Translations under genes and position numbers: made by a program
Notes under the pieces: generated by a model
Database searches by the model: none
What the model saw: only the letters and a program-made list of their open reading frames with translations
What the model was told of the DNA's origin: nothing
Assembly (NCBI RefSeq): GCF_014655715.1
Contig: NZ_BNBM01000004.1
Location: 1-42,889 of the forward strand
Source: Streptomyces lanatus
Lineage (GTDB): Bacteria > Actinomycetota > Actinomycetes > Streptomycetales > Streptomycetaceae
DNA length: 42,889 nt
Reading direction: 5' to 3'
In this document: piece after piece, positions 1 through 7,710 of the stretch
Layout: every line of letters starts with the position of its first letter
How positions within the stretch are numbered: position 1 is the stretch's first letter

Positions 1-60
1 CGTAAGACCCCGGCCATACACAGAAGATGCCCAGCTCAGAGCCTTGTGCAACACCCTTTA

Positions 61-83
61 GAGCTCGCAACACGATCTTGTCG
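61..83 (+). repeat. IS left terminal inverted repeat
   Basis: It begins GAGCTCGCAACACGATC, immediately after TTA at 58-60. It matches the reverse complement of 1453-1475 at about 20 of 23 positions and that of 937-959 less well. Confidence 0.7.
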
Positions 84-135
84 AGTTGTCCTGGTCGGGT
101 GTGACCGGTCGGGTGATTCCGCAGTTCGTGAGAGT

Positions 136-944
136 GTGAGCACTCGGCCGTGGATCATGGACGATGACCTGTGGGCGCTGATCGAGCCGCTGCTGCCGTC
201 CTGGCCCGAGCGGGCGCCGAGGCCGCACCCGGTGGCGGACCGGATCTGCTTGCAGGGCATCCTGTACGTCCTCTACAACGACGTAGCGTGGCAACTTCTG
301 CCGCTGGAGCTGGGGTTCGGCTCGGGACAGACCTGCTGGCGCGGCCTGGGGCGGTGGCAGCAAGCCAGTGTCTTCGACCAACTCCACTGGACCCTGCTCA
401 GTGAGCTCAACGCGGCTGGCGAACTTGATTGGTCACGGGCCTGCGTGGATGGTTCCCACATCCGGGCGAAAAAGGGGGTGCCGACACCGGTCCGTCGCCG
501 GTCGACGGGCGCAAGACGGGCAGCAAACACCACCTGATGTGCGACGGACGCGGTACCCCGCTCAAGGTCATCACCACCGCCGCCAACGTCAACGACGTCA
601 CCCAGACCCTCGCCCTGGTCGACGGCGTCCCTCCCGTCGCCGGCCACCCCCGGCCGTCCGCGCAGGCGACCCGAAGCCCTGCTCGGCGACGAGGGCTACG
701 ACCCCAACCCCAACCGCGCCGAACTCCACAAGCGCCGGATCCTGCCCGTCATCTCCCGCAAGGGGTCCCGAACATCAAGGGCATAGGCAAACTCCGCTAT
801 GTCGTGGAGCAGACCTTCGCCCTGCTCCACCACTTCAAGCGCCTCGCCGTCCGCTGGGAACGCCGCACCGAACTCCACGACGCCTTCGTCTCCTTGGCCT
901 GCAGCCTCATCTGCTGGAGGCGACTGGAAAAGCACCGATCATGA
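136..944 (+). pseudogene. IS5-family (DDE) transposase, two overlapping frames, probably inactivated
   Basis: The first frame starts at GTG 136 (VSTRPWIMDD...) or ATG 157 and shows the IS5/IS427 N-terminal pattern, with the first catalytic Asp in ACVDGSH. The product continues in the -1 frame (ADTGPSPVDGRKTGSKHHL, then a VEQTFALLHHFKRLAVRWERR C-terminus with the catalytic Glu), ending at TGA 942-944. A frame switch near 475 is normal for this group. Two further shifts are not: about 650-770 must be read in the first frame again (PEALLGDEGYDPNPNRAEL, carrying the second Asp) before returning to the -1 frame. They correspond to one extra C near 647 and one missing C near 770, both in C runs. 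Either the gene is dead or the runs were misread. Confidence 0.8.
471..477 (+). promoter_or_regulatory. Slippery heptamer for programmed -1 frameshifting
   Basis: In the first transposase frame the codons are aaa aag ggg gtg, which contain the heptamer A AAG GGG at 471-477. A one-base backward slip joins the DDE N-terminal part to the downstream frame exactly where homology moves. This is the arrangement used by two-ORF IS5/IS427 elements to make full-length transposase. Confidence 0.6.
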
Positions 945-959
945 TTGGGTTACGAGCTC
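937..959 (-). repeat. Inner right terminal inverted repeat of the IS
   Basis: On the minus strand it reads GAGCTCGTAACCCAATC. It lies 15 bases after the transposase stop, where a simple IS427-type element would end. The base triplet outside it is TTG rather than TTA, so it does not form a target duplication with 58-60. Confidence 0.6.
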
Positions 960-963
960 TTGG

Positions 964-1365
964 CTACAACTCACACCACTCACCCAGAGGGCCGGCAGCC
1001 CGCGTCTGGGTGAAGTCATGCACCAGCTCCCACGCCCGATCGACATTCAGGACAAAGTCGCCCGTGAACGCGGCGAGGTCGTCCATGATCGGGACTTCGA
1101 CCTCGGCACCCGAGGGCACAGTGCCGTCTCCTACCAGCAGAGACATCCGCTCGGGATCACTCATCAGATGGACGACCGCTTGATCATCTCGGAAGGCCAG
1201 GATCAGCGTCGGGAACTCCATGTCCGGCAACCGAACCTCGATGTACCCCTGGCCAAGAGAACGCAGCTCGTTGAAGCGGTCTGTCAGCCCCTTCACCTCT
1301 GAACGTCTCTCAACCTCATGGAACAGTCCCAATTCCGGCGATGTCGCCGCCCACACCACACTCAT
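964..1365 (-). CDS. Imm1-like immunity protein (IS passenger gene)
   Basis: The encoded protein has 133 aa with no signal peptide or membrane segment. It resembles Imm1-type immunity proteins that neutralise polymorphic toxins in actinobacteria: MSVVW opening, acidic middle, AEVEVPIMDDL, and a C-terminus of the form VDRAWELVHDFTQT...GEW. This is pattern recognition, not a search result. ATG 1365 was chosen over ATG 1392 because GGGGAGGAG lies just upstream of it. No toxin gene is adjacent. The gene lies wholly between the inner and outer right ends of the IS, so it would move with the 1.4-kb element. It could be an orphan immunity gene that protects the host from neighbours, or simply trapped DNA. 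Confidence 0.6.
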   Translation of the reverse strand: MSVVWAATSPELGLFHEVERRSEVKGLTDRFNELRSLGQGYIEVRLPDMEFPTLILAFRDDQAVVHLMSDPERMSLLVGDGTVPSGAEVEVPIMDDLAAFTGDFVLNVDRAWELVHDFTQTRAAGPLGEWCEL

Positions 1366-1452
1366 CCAGCCACTCCTCCCCACACAGCTCATCGCCTACG
1401 ATCCAGGGCCACGCTCCCACGCTCTACCACGACACGACTACTGGGCTGTTGT

Positions 1453-1475
1453 GCACATGATCGTGTTACGAGCTC
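1453..1475 (-). repeat. Outer right terminal inverted repeat of the IS
   Basis: On the minus strand it reads GAGCTCGTAACACGATCATG. TTA follows at 1476-1478 and matches the TTA outside the left end. The stop codon of the truncated dehydrogenase gene (TAA, minus strand 1468-1466) is supplied by this repeat. Confidence 0.65.
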
Positions 1476-2386
1476 TTATCGAGTGCTTCCACGAGACGCT
1501 GGACGACATAGTCGGGCATGTGCCGGTTCACGTCGTCGGCGAGTTCCGCGAACCGGAAAGGTACGCCGACGTCCTGCTGGGCCTTCCACGAGAGGAACAT
1601 CGGGTCAACGGGCAGGCAGTGCCCGCCGACTCCCGGCCCTGGCGTGAACCGCGTGAACCCGAAGGGCTTGGTCGCGGCAGCGTCGATCGCCTTCCAGATG
1701 TTCACGCCGAGGGAAGCGGCCAGCATCGCCATCTCGTTGACCATCGAGATGTTCACGAACCGGAAGGTGTTATCCAGCAGCTTGGCCAGCTCGGCGACCC
1801 TCGTCCCGGACACCGGTACCGTGGTCTCACAGATGCCGTCGTAGAACCCCTTGATCACACCGAGTGATTTGGCGTCGATTCCGGACACCAACTTCGGCGT
1901 CCCGTCGAACGACCATCGCTTGTTTCCGATCCGCTCGGGACTGAATCCGGCCAGGAAGTCCACCCCGCCCTTGAGGCCCGACGCCTCCTCCAGGATCGGC
2001 AGCAGCAGATCCTCGGTGGTGCCGGGATAGGACGTGGACTCCAGGACCACCGTCGCACCGGGGCGAAGGTACTCGCCCAGCGCTCGGGCGCAGGACTCGA
2101 TGTAAGTCAGGTCGGGCACGCCGTCCCGCAGCGGGGTCGGCACGGCGATCACCGCGAGATGGAAACCGGCCAGCGCGGCAGCGTCGGCGGTCGCGGAGGA
2201 GGCCCCGCCTCCAGCACCGCGCGCAGCCTCGAGGAGTCCAGGTCCCGCACGTGGGACCCGCCGACGCCGAGTTCCTGGACGCGGCGCGGTTTCCCCGTCG
2301 TAGCCGACGACACGGTGACCCACCTCTGCAGCGCGGACGGCCAGGCGAAGCCCAACGTAGCCCTGACCAGCGACAACCATCTGCAT
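1466..2386 (-). pseudogene. Nucleotide-sugar (UDP-glucose/GDP-mannose) dehydrogenase, truncated by the IS
   Basis: The family oxidises UDP- or GDP-sugars to uronates with two NAD+. Visible are the NAD-binding start MQMVVAGQGYVGLRLA, PTPL, ESTSYPGTTE, KLLDNTFRFVNISMVNE and the loop PGPGVGGHCLPVDP with the catalytic Cys. The frame ends after 306 codons at a TAA inside the IS end (family length about 420), so the C-terminal UDP-binding domain is gone. Two compensating frameshifts lie near 2300 and 2205: between them the correct sequence (QELGVGGSHVRDLDSSRLR) is in another frame. Joining the flanks across the IS gives a quick stop and then a stretch with only a vague likeness to the missing domain. 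ATG 2386 has a CAGGAG site. It diverges from the glycosyltransferase gene. Confidence 0.8.
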
Positions 2387-2452
2387 GGCAGCTCCTGCTC
2401 GATTGCGGTGCTTGAATGGGCTGTCGTTCTTGATCTGGCAAGGAGAAGCGCT

Positions 2453-3226
2453 GTGCCTCTGGTGTCCGTCGTGATGCCCGTGTACAACTCAGCAGCGACC
2501 CTCGGCGCAGCCGTCCGATCGGTGCTCACCCAGACCCACAGCGACCTGGAGCTGCTGGTCACCGACGACCAGTCCTCCGACGGCTCCATGGACCTGCTCC
2601 GCGAGTTCGCCGAGCAGGACGAGCGCGTCCTGCCGGAGGCGGCACCCGAACGGGGCGGTGCGGGCCGAGCCCGCAACCTCGCGATCCAGCGGGCCCGCGG
2701 GGACTACATCGCCTTCCTCGACAGCGACGACATGTGGCTCCCGGTGAAGACCGAGAAGCAGCTCGCCTTCGCTGCGGAGGCCACTGCGCCTTTGACGTTC
2801 ACCTCGTACTTCAAGATGGACGCCGACTACGACGGCGAGAGCACCGCCTGGATCCCGAACGGTCGGGTGATCCATGCGCGGGAGCACGTGGACTACCGCG
2901 CGATGCTGGTCCGAGACCACATCGGCGCCCTTACTGCCATGTACGACCGCACTGTTCTGGGCGCGAGGCTGATGCCGGAGATGCGTAAGCGCCAGGACTA
3001 CGCCCTTTGGCTGTCGATCATGCGGGACGGCGCTGACGCCCGGGGCCTGGATGAGCCGCTTGCGGTGTACAGGGCCCACCAGGCGGGATCGTTGTCCTCC
3101 AACAAGCTGTCGCTCGTGCAATACAACTGGGCCCTGTACCGCGAGCACGAGCATCTGTCGGCCCCGAGGGCGACGCGCGCGCTGGCCGGCGCTGTGTGGC
3201 AGTCGCTGCGCAACTCGCGCATCTAG
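2453..3226 (+). CDS. Family 2 glycosyltransferase
   Basis: The encoded protein has 257 aa and is a cytoplasmic GT-A enzyme that should transfer a sugar from a nucleotide donor during polysaccharide or glycolipid assembly. Features in order: VSVVMPVYN strand (residues 4-12), TDDQSSDGS donor-site loop (about 40), GAGRARNLAIQRARGDYIAFLDSDD with the metal-binding DSDD near residue 92, and a C-terminal KRQDYALWL acceptor motif with catalytic Asp. GTG 2453 was chosen because AGGAG lies 7 bases upstream and homology begins there. It diverges from the broken sugar dehydrogenase, so the pair was probably once part of a surface-polysaccharide locus. No membrane segment is seen. Acceptor and donor are unknown. 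Confidence 0.85.
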   Translation: MPLVSVVMPVYNSAATLGAAVRSVLTQTHSDLELLVTDDQSSDGSMDLLREFAEQDERVLPEAAPERGGAGRARNLAIQRARGDYIAFLDSDDMWLPVKTEKQLAFAAEATAPLTFTSYFKMDADYDGESTAWIPNGRVIHAREHVDYRAMLVRDHIGALTAMYDRTVLGARLMPEMRKRQDYALWLSIMRDGADARGLDEPLAVYRAHQAGSLSSNKLSLVQYNWALYREHEHLSAPRATRALAGAVWQSLRNSRI

Positions 3227-3365
3227 GTCCATGCGCGGGCCCGGGGAGCCCGGTGCACGACTGTTTCCGGGGGTGCCCGACCGGGCCCCGCCCCGTGGCC
3301 GTGCCGCGTGCTCGGGGGGCTGGACCCGGGGGTGGGATTCGGTGAGGCACGGTGCCGTCGGCCGG
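3227..3365. other. Spacer after the glycosyltransferase gene
   Basis: This GC-rich stretch holds no supported gene. It leads into the decayed segments at 3366-4115. Confidence 0.5.
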
Positions 3366-3540
3366 CTACGCGGCCGAGCCGTCGCCGGTCGGCGCGCGCA
3401 GGAACAACTGGAGGAGCAGCCGCCGTCGGCGACGGGAACGGTCTCCTGACCGCTGTGGAGCGCCTCCCGGCCGTGCAGGAAGCGGCGCTGGTTCACGATG
3501 AGGTAGTCCCCCGGCTGGCGCATGAAGGAGACCTGGCCCG
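3366..3540 (-). pseudogene. C-terminal remnant of a TauD/clavaminate-synthase-like 2OG dioxygenase
   Basis: The minus strand reads MRQPGDYLIVNQRRFLHGREAL, the typical end of Fe(II)/2-oxoglutarate oxygenases: GD-x-(L/V)-x-(V/I)-(N/D) strand, HGR with the distal iron-binding His, then a 2OG-binding basic residue. After about 35 codons the frame must change to continue with the expected end RRRLLLQLFLRAPTGDG and stop at 3366-3368. Only about 60 codons remain and the catalytic HxD half is missing. Confidence 0.6.
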
Positions 3541-4115
3541 GATGAGCTCCTCGGCACCGTGCCGCTCGATCACGCGATCGAGTACGAGGCCGACGACGGC
3601 GAAGAGTTGACGATCACCGTACTGCGCGCTGTCGGCTCGACCAGCCGGAACGTGCATCCGTACCGCGACGAACGCGCCGCCAGCGAGATCCCGACGCCGG
3701 GGGCGCAGCCGCTCGGTGAGACCATCACCGCCCGGTTCGGCGTCGTGTGGTCCCCGCAGGGTTGGGAGGGTGCGGAGGCAGTCCGTCGCTCGTCGCGCTT
3801 CCGCAGCGAGGCACTCGTCGTGCGTGGTGCGGGGGGGGCGCCGCCGAACTCCCCGCTCTGCCCCGGGGCGTCCAGGTCGACGGCGCGGGGGGCGCGGTGA
3901 GCGCGATCCAGCACACGGGCAGAGGCATCGAGGGCCGGGTCGTGGCGATGAGCGGCAACCCGGTCGTCGCCATCGTGAGTGGCCCGTTCACCGACATCGA
4001 CACGATAGATCTGCCCAGTGGGCTTCTCGGCAGCGAACCAGCGACGGCAGGCCGCCACGATCTGCGGCTCGCACCCTGGGAGATCCGGAGTGTGGTGCTG
4101 CGCAGCGCCACCTGA
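3541..4115 (+). pseudogene. C-terminal remnant of a GH38 alpha-mannosidase-like protein
   Basis: The translation (IEYEADDGEELTITVLRAVG, then PTPGAQPLGE, and finally LAPWEIRSVVLR) matches the beta-sandwich end of GH38 alpha-mannosidases and mannosylglycerate hydrolases, which typically end in PWEI(R/K)T. The first part is in one frame up to the eight-G run at 3831-3838; the rest is in the next frame to TGA 4113-4115. The catalytic domain is absent. It abuts the dioxygenase remnant directly, which points to an old deletion junction near 3540. Confidence 0.65.
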
Positions 4116-4185
4116 CGGATTGAGCCCCATCCGGCTCTCCACGAAGGCCCCATTGGGACGCATAACCGTGGTGGCTGGTCTACGG

Positions 4186-4219
4186 AAATCCTCTCGCCCG
4201 GCCTCGGGCGGGAGGGTTT
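4186..4219. terminator. Hairpin terminator
   Basis: Arms 4186-4200 and 4205-4219 pair at 13 of 15 positions around the loop GCCT, with GC-rich centre and A/T-rich ends. It lies between the convergent mannosidase remnant and the Fur-like gene and could serve both strands. Confidence 0.65.
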
Positions 4220-4278
4220 CGGTTTCGCCTTCAAGGGCCGGGTTCACTCCCGCTGGTCATTGCCACCTCCAGCCAAGA

Positions 4279-4656
4279 TCAGCAGATGGGATGGTCCCGC
4301 CGGAGCGGCCTGCCGGAGGGCTGGTGAAGGTGCTGGCTGGGCCGACCGAAGACGAACTCGCGGAACGCCCGCCAGTAGCCTTCCCGGCCGAGGATCTGCT
4401 TGGTGTGCGGAATGGACGTGGCGTCGGGTGCGGAGTAGTAGCGGACGAGTTTTGCGTCGGCTAGTGCAGCCAGAATGTCATAGACGGCTTGGAGGGATAT
4501 CGTCCCCAATTCCGCCCGTACGATATAGGCGAATGATGCGATGTCGATATGCGGGTTGTTCTTCAGGACGCGCAGAACAGCGATGCGTTGTACGGTCACC
4601 CGAAGTGATGCCGCCTTGAGCTGCTCCCTGAAATGGACATCGCCCATCGCGCCCAC
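4279..4656 (-). CDS. Truncated/chimeric Fur-family regulator
   Basis: The frame encodes 125 aa. Residues 9-80 are the winged-helix domain of Fur/CatR-type metalloregulators (HFREQLKAASLRVTVQRIAVLR, then VRAELGTISLQAVYDILAALADAKLVR). The C-terminal dimerisation and metal-binding domain (HHH and CxxC motifs) is absent. Instead there is an unrelated tail beginning YYSAPDATSIPHTKQILG that I do not recognise. It is therefore probably a gene fusion or remnant without metal sensing. The start GTG 4656 overlaps the stop of the HD gene by one base (TAGTG), so the two are co-translated; ATG 4647 is an alternative. Codon use in the HTH part is less GC-rich than its neighbours. Confidence 0.6.
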   Translation of the reverse strand: MGAMGDVHFREQLKAASLRVTVQRIAVLRVLKNNPHIDIASFAYIVRAELGTISLQAVYDILAALADAKLVRYYSAPDATSIPHTKQILGREGYWRAFREFVFGRPSQHLHQPSGRPLRRDHPIC

Positions 4657-5294
4657 TACTCGGGCCAGGCGTTGTTCTTGATGATCTCGACGAAGTTGGC
4701 GCGCTGGAACGAGGGATCGAAGTGGGCGAGGACATCGTCGTTCATGGTGCCGAACGTGGTGTCGGGGCGGTTGGCCATGCCCTGGTAAAAGGCTTCCAGG
4801 ATGCGGTTCTTGAATCCGGGACGGGGATGAGCCTTCACCACTTCCGCGCGCTGTTCGTCGGTGATCTCATGCAGGTCGAATCCGAGGACGTCCGTCTCCA
4901 CTCCGAGCGTGACGACGGCCGTCTCGGGTGCGAGGTAGGAGGGGATCTCCGGTGTGGTGTGCAGCGCGATCGCCAGCCACACGTTGCGGGCCTCTTCCTC
5001 CGACCGCCCGTGCTCCAGGAGGAATGTCCGCGCGGCTTCGGCGCCGTCGATCTCGAAGCGCCGGTTCGTTGTCGCGTACTTGGGGGTGAGGCCCAGGTCG
5101 TGGAAGAGTCCCCCGACATAGGCCAGCTCGGGGTCCACTTCAAGACCCCGGGCCGCGGCCTTCAGCGAGCCCCACAGGAAGACTCGACGCGAGTGGTTGA
5201 AGAGAGTCTCGTCGGCTGCATCGCGGACGAGTTCCGTGGCTGACTTGACGAGTTCGGTATCCGGAATCGTGATGCCGGCAATAACCTCGGACAT
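4656..5294 (-). CDS. HD-domain hydrolase, cyanamide-hydratase-like
   Basis: The encoded protein has 212 aa, is soluble and has a single HD fold. Metal ligands are visible as His in FNHSRRVFLWG (about residue 35), the HD pair in GGLFHDLG (about 67) and His in IALHTTPEIP. The overall pattern FNHSxR...HDLG...ALHTTPEI matches the bacterial relatives of cyanamide hydratase (Ddi2/Cah), which hydrate cyanamide to urea, but many members are uncharacterised. ATG 5294 was chosen because AGGAGG precedes it; longer upstream frames lack a site and homology. It is followed by the Fur-like gene with a one-base overlap and preceded on the same strand by a GlxA-type regulator 133 bp upstream, which may control it. 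Confidence 0.8.
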   Translation of the reverse strand: MSEVIAGITIPDTELVKSATELVRDAADETLFNHSRRVFLWGSLKAAARGLEVDPELAYVGGLFHDLGLTPKYATTNRRFEIDGAEAARTFLLEHGRSEEEARNVWLAIALHTTPEIPSYLAPETAVVTLGVETDVLGFDLHEITDEQRAEVVKAHPRPGFKNRILEAFYQGMANRPDTTFGTMNDDVLAHFDPSFQRANFVEIIKNNAWPE

Positions 5295-5427
5295 AGCGCC
5301 TCCTCTGGAGTGTTCGAGTGGATTTCTTCCACTCTCCCGACTCATCAGGGGCTCGCCAACGGCAGATCCTGCCAGGAGGCCTGCACATCGGGACCTGCGT
5401 TCAGGCGCGCGGTCTTCAGGCCGCAGG

Positions 5428-6426
5428 TCATTCCCGGGTCTCAAGGACCGTGGCTGCGCGTTGCACATTCGTCTGTGTCGTCGCGTAGCGGGACCGGTAG
5501 TGACTCGGTAGCGTGCCCATGCGCGCCACGAACGACCGGCGCATGCTCTCCACGCTGCCGAAACCCGCCGACCGTGCTGTCTCGCTGACATTGCAGCCTC
5601 GGTCAAGCAGGGTCTTTGCGTGGTCCAGCCGCACCTGTTCGACGTACTTCGCGGGGGTTGTGTCCAACTCCGTGGCGAACAAACGGGACAGGTGCCGTGC
5701 GCTCACGCCCACCCGGTTGGCGAGGGTGCTGGCGCTGTGGTCGAGAGCGGGCTGGGCGGAGATCAGGTCGACGACCGAGCGGAGTGCCGGGGTGCGAGGG
5801 CGCTGGGCGTCCAGGGGCGCGGAGAACTGGGACTGCCCGCCGGGCCGCTGCATGAACACCACGAGATTGCGGGCGACGGCCCGGGCCAGATCAGGCCCTT
5901 GGTCCTGCTCGAGCAGAGCAAGCGCAAGATCGATTCCGGCCGAGACGCCCGCAGACGTGAAGACACCGTCGTCCTCGACGAACAGGTCATCGGCCCGTAC
6001 CTCAACGTCGGGGTAGGCCCGCTGCAGCAACCGTGTGTGCCTCCAGTGGGTGGTTGCGCGCCGCCCGGTCAGCGCCCCTGCAGCAGCTAGGACAAAGGAT
6101 CCGGTACAGATCGATACCACCCTGCGCACCCGCGGATACAGGTCGCGGACGGCATCGACGAGGTCGGCCGGAATGGGATCCGTGATCAGACAATCGCCGC
6201 CCGCCACGACCAGGGTGTCGGGAGTCGGCGTGGTCTGGACCGTCCCGGACACAGCCAGCTCGATGCCCACCGATGTCGTGACCGGCCGGCCGCTCGCAGA
6301 GACGTAGGACAGGGTGTAGTCGCCACCGAGACGGTTTGCTTCCGCGAACACCTCTGCGGGCCCCGTCACGTCCAGCATCTTCAAGCCGTCGAACAGGATG
6401 AAGGCGATGTTTCTGCCTTGCTTCAC
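5428..6426 (-). CDS. GlxA-type transcriptional regulator (DJ-1/PfpI + AraC HTH)
   Basis: The encoded protein has 332 aa. Residues 5-190 form a DJ-1/PfpI amidotransferase-like sensor domain (IAFILFDGLKMLDVTGPAEVF, SICTGSFVLAAAG with the elbow Cys, RATTHW). Residues 225-322 are an AraC/XylS double HTH (LANRVGVSARHLSRLFATE, VSETARSAGFGSVESMRRSF). Such proteins usually activate genes for small nitrogen or amide compounds and often sit beside hydratases or isonitrile hydratases, which suits the downstream HD hydrolase. GTG 6426 was chosen for the start of homology and the GAGAGG upstream. The intergenic region contains an inverted repeat at 6463-6496. Confidence 0.85.
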   Translation of the reverse strand: MKQGRNIAFILFDGLKMLDVTGPAEVFAEANRLGGDYTLSYVSASGRPVTTSVGIELAVSGTVQTTPTPDTLVVAGGDCLITDPIPADLVDAVRDLYPRVRRVVSICTGSFVLAAAGALTGRRATTHWRHTRLLQRAYPDVEVRADDLFVEDDGVFTSAGVSAGIDLALALLEQDQGPDLARAVARNLVVFMQRPGGQSQFSAPLDAQRPRTPALRSVVDLISAQPALDHSASTLANRVGVSARHLSRLFATELDTTPAKYVEQVRLDHAKTLLDRGCNVSETARSAGFGSVESMRRSFVARMGTLPSHYRSRYATTQTNVQRAATVLETRE

Positions 6427-6462
6427 GCGCTGACCTCTCTCGGTTCTGCTCCCCTGCTCAAG

Positions 6463-6496
6463 TGTCTCAAATTGTAGTTTAGTAGCGTGAGAGACA
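6463..6496. promoter_or_regulatory. Candidate operator upstream of the GlxA-type regulator
   Basis: TGTCTC (6463-6468) and GAGACA (6491-6496) form an inverted repeat with a 22-bp AT-rich centre, 37 bp upstream of the regulator start. The local A/T content is unusual for the window and would suit a promoter. Autoregulation is an inference. Confidence 0.35.
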
Positions 6497-7345
6497 TCGA
6501 TGTTGGTCGAAACAGGGAGACGGGAGCCGCTCTGTATGGGCTCATCGGGGCACCTCAGGCCGCCTCCCGCCACGGCGAACCGGTGATCACCAGCCGAGCG
6601 GCCTGCCATGGCCTGCTGGCTGGTCGTCCGCGGCCCGCTCCCCCGGACCAGTCCGTCGAGGCCGCGGGTGGAAGGCTCCTGGGGCGACGGCCCTGGCCTG
6701 TGTGCCACCTGCCGGCGCCAGCTGGGCCACCCCGGAGCCGGTCGGGCCGCCCGCGGTGGGGTCACGGTGGCCCAGATCCGGCGCGCTGGGGCTCTTCGCG
6801 GTACCAGGGATGCCCAGCAGACCGTACGGGCCGCTCTGCACCGCGACGGCGATCAGACCGACCGCCGGATGCGCCTGGCCTTTGCAGTCGCGTGCTTCTT
6901 CACCACTGCCCCTCGCTCCAGGCCTAGTTCCCCTCGCCGGTGTCGGCGGCGCTCAGATCAACAATGAGATCCTCGTCGGGCAGGAGATCGCTTTTCGGGG
7001 CGAGTCGGGGAAGGTGTGCTGCCGGATGACCGCTGCGGCGAGCTCGGTTGCGGTGGCGCAGGTGCGGCAGACGTCCACCGGGCAGCACACCATGGGTGCG
7101 GGCCAGCAGCAGGAGCGGTCCGCCGCAGCCGCGGTGGCGGCGGTGCCAGTACCAGTGATCCGGCCCTCCGGTGAGGGCAGGCCGGCACGATCATGGTCGT
7201 GAGCGGACTCACCCTGACTGGCCCTGAACGCAGCGACCGTACAGGCGAGTTGGCCCGGAGTGCTCGATCTGAACGAACACCTTCAGGACGCGGGCCGTAC
7301 CGACCAGCCGGAGGTGGAGGAACTGATCGGCGGCTCATGAGACTG
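6497..7345. other. Gene-poor stretch, no supported gene
   Basis: Long open frames here are composition artefacts of GC-rich DNA, without recognisable domains. One minus-strand stretch around 6970-7100 reads as a small Cys-rich sequence (VCCPVDVCRTCATATELAAAV) that may be a gene scrap, but start and end cannot be defined. Confidence 0.4.
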
Positions 7346-7510
7346 AATGCGGGGCGCCGCTGCTCCAGGTCGGCGAGCTTCCGGCGGAGAATTCCGACCC
7401 GCCGTGCGTCGAGTTGACCGCCGTTGCTCAGCCAGGTTGTTACGCAACCGGCGATGTCGGCATCGAGCATCACGAGGTCGATGTCTGCCCGCTCGGCGCC
7501 ATTGAGCCGA
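7346..7510 (-). pseudogene. Remnant of a small actinobacterial protein of unknown function
   Basis: About 50 codons read coherently: AERADIDLVMLDADIAGCVT, then WLSNGGQLDARR and a helical ILRRKLADLEQ. This resembles short, acidic, helical hypothetical proteins common in Streptomyces. The N-terminal start is unclear and the sequence after LADLEQ loses coherence, so I regard it as a fragment. Confidence 0.4.
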
Positions 7511-7590
7511 ACCGGCCCCCCTCGTTCCGGGGCTCCTGCAATATCGGGTCCAGGCACGCCGCCCATCATCCAGGAGGGGCCGCCTGAACG

Positions 7591-7710
7591 TCAGAGGAAG
7601 GCGCCCAGGTCGTTGTCGGCGGCCCGGGCCGCCCCCCGGGTCTTGAGAACGGGAACTTCGTGCGCCCGACCGCATTCGCCGGCGTCACCAACGACATGAC
7701 CATCAGCTGA
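7591..7710 (+). pseudogene. Aldehyde dehydrogenase fragment
   Basis: In this frame the translation reads [18 protein letters not shown] then [20 protein letters not shown] and stop. This is the ALDH segment that normally precedes the EEIFGPV motif (G-x-FV-x-PT-x-F-x-V-x-x-x-M-x-I). Both ends are missing: no catalytic Cys or Glu region upstream, and the stop replaces the EEIFGPV continuation. Confidence 0.65.

Larger units (their letters stand above)
61..1475 (+). mobile_element. IS5-family (IS427-like) element with duplicated right end and a passenger gene
   Basis: Three copies of a terminal-repeat sequence starting GAGCTCG are present: at 61 reading inward, at 959 reading inward, and at 1475 reading inward. 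The 61-959 pair bounds about 900 bp, the usual size for the IS427 group, and holds the transposase. The 61-1475 pair matches better (about 20 of 23 positions), and only that pair is flanked on both sides by the same trinucleotide, TTA (58-60 and 1476-1478). I infer that the last unit to transpose was the 1,415-bp element, an IS carrying a passenger gene between an inner and an outer right end. The outer end interrupts the nucleotide-sugar dehydrogenase gene, whose reading frame stops inside the repeat. Confidence 0.7.

Noticed and set aside
6487..7202. Three overlapping plus-strand frames of 119-166 codons
   Set aside because: No ribosome sites, no domain patterns and poor codon-position bias; treated as gene-poor DNA.
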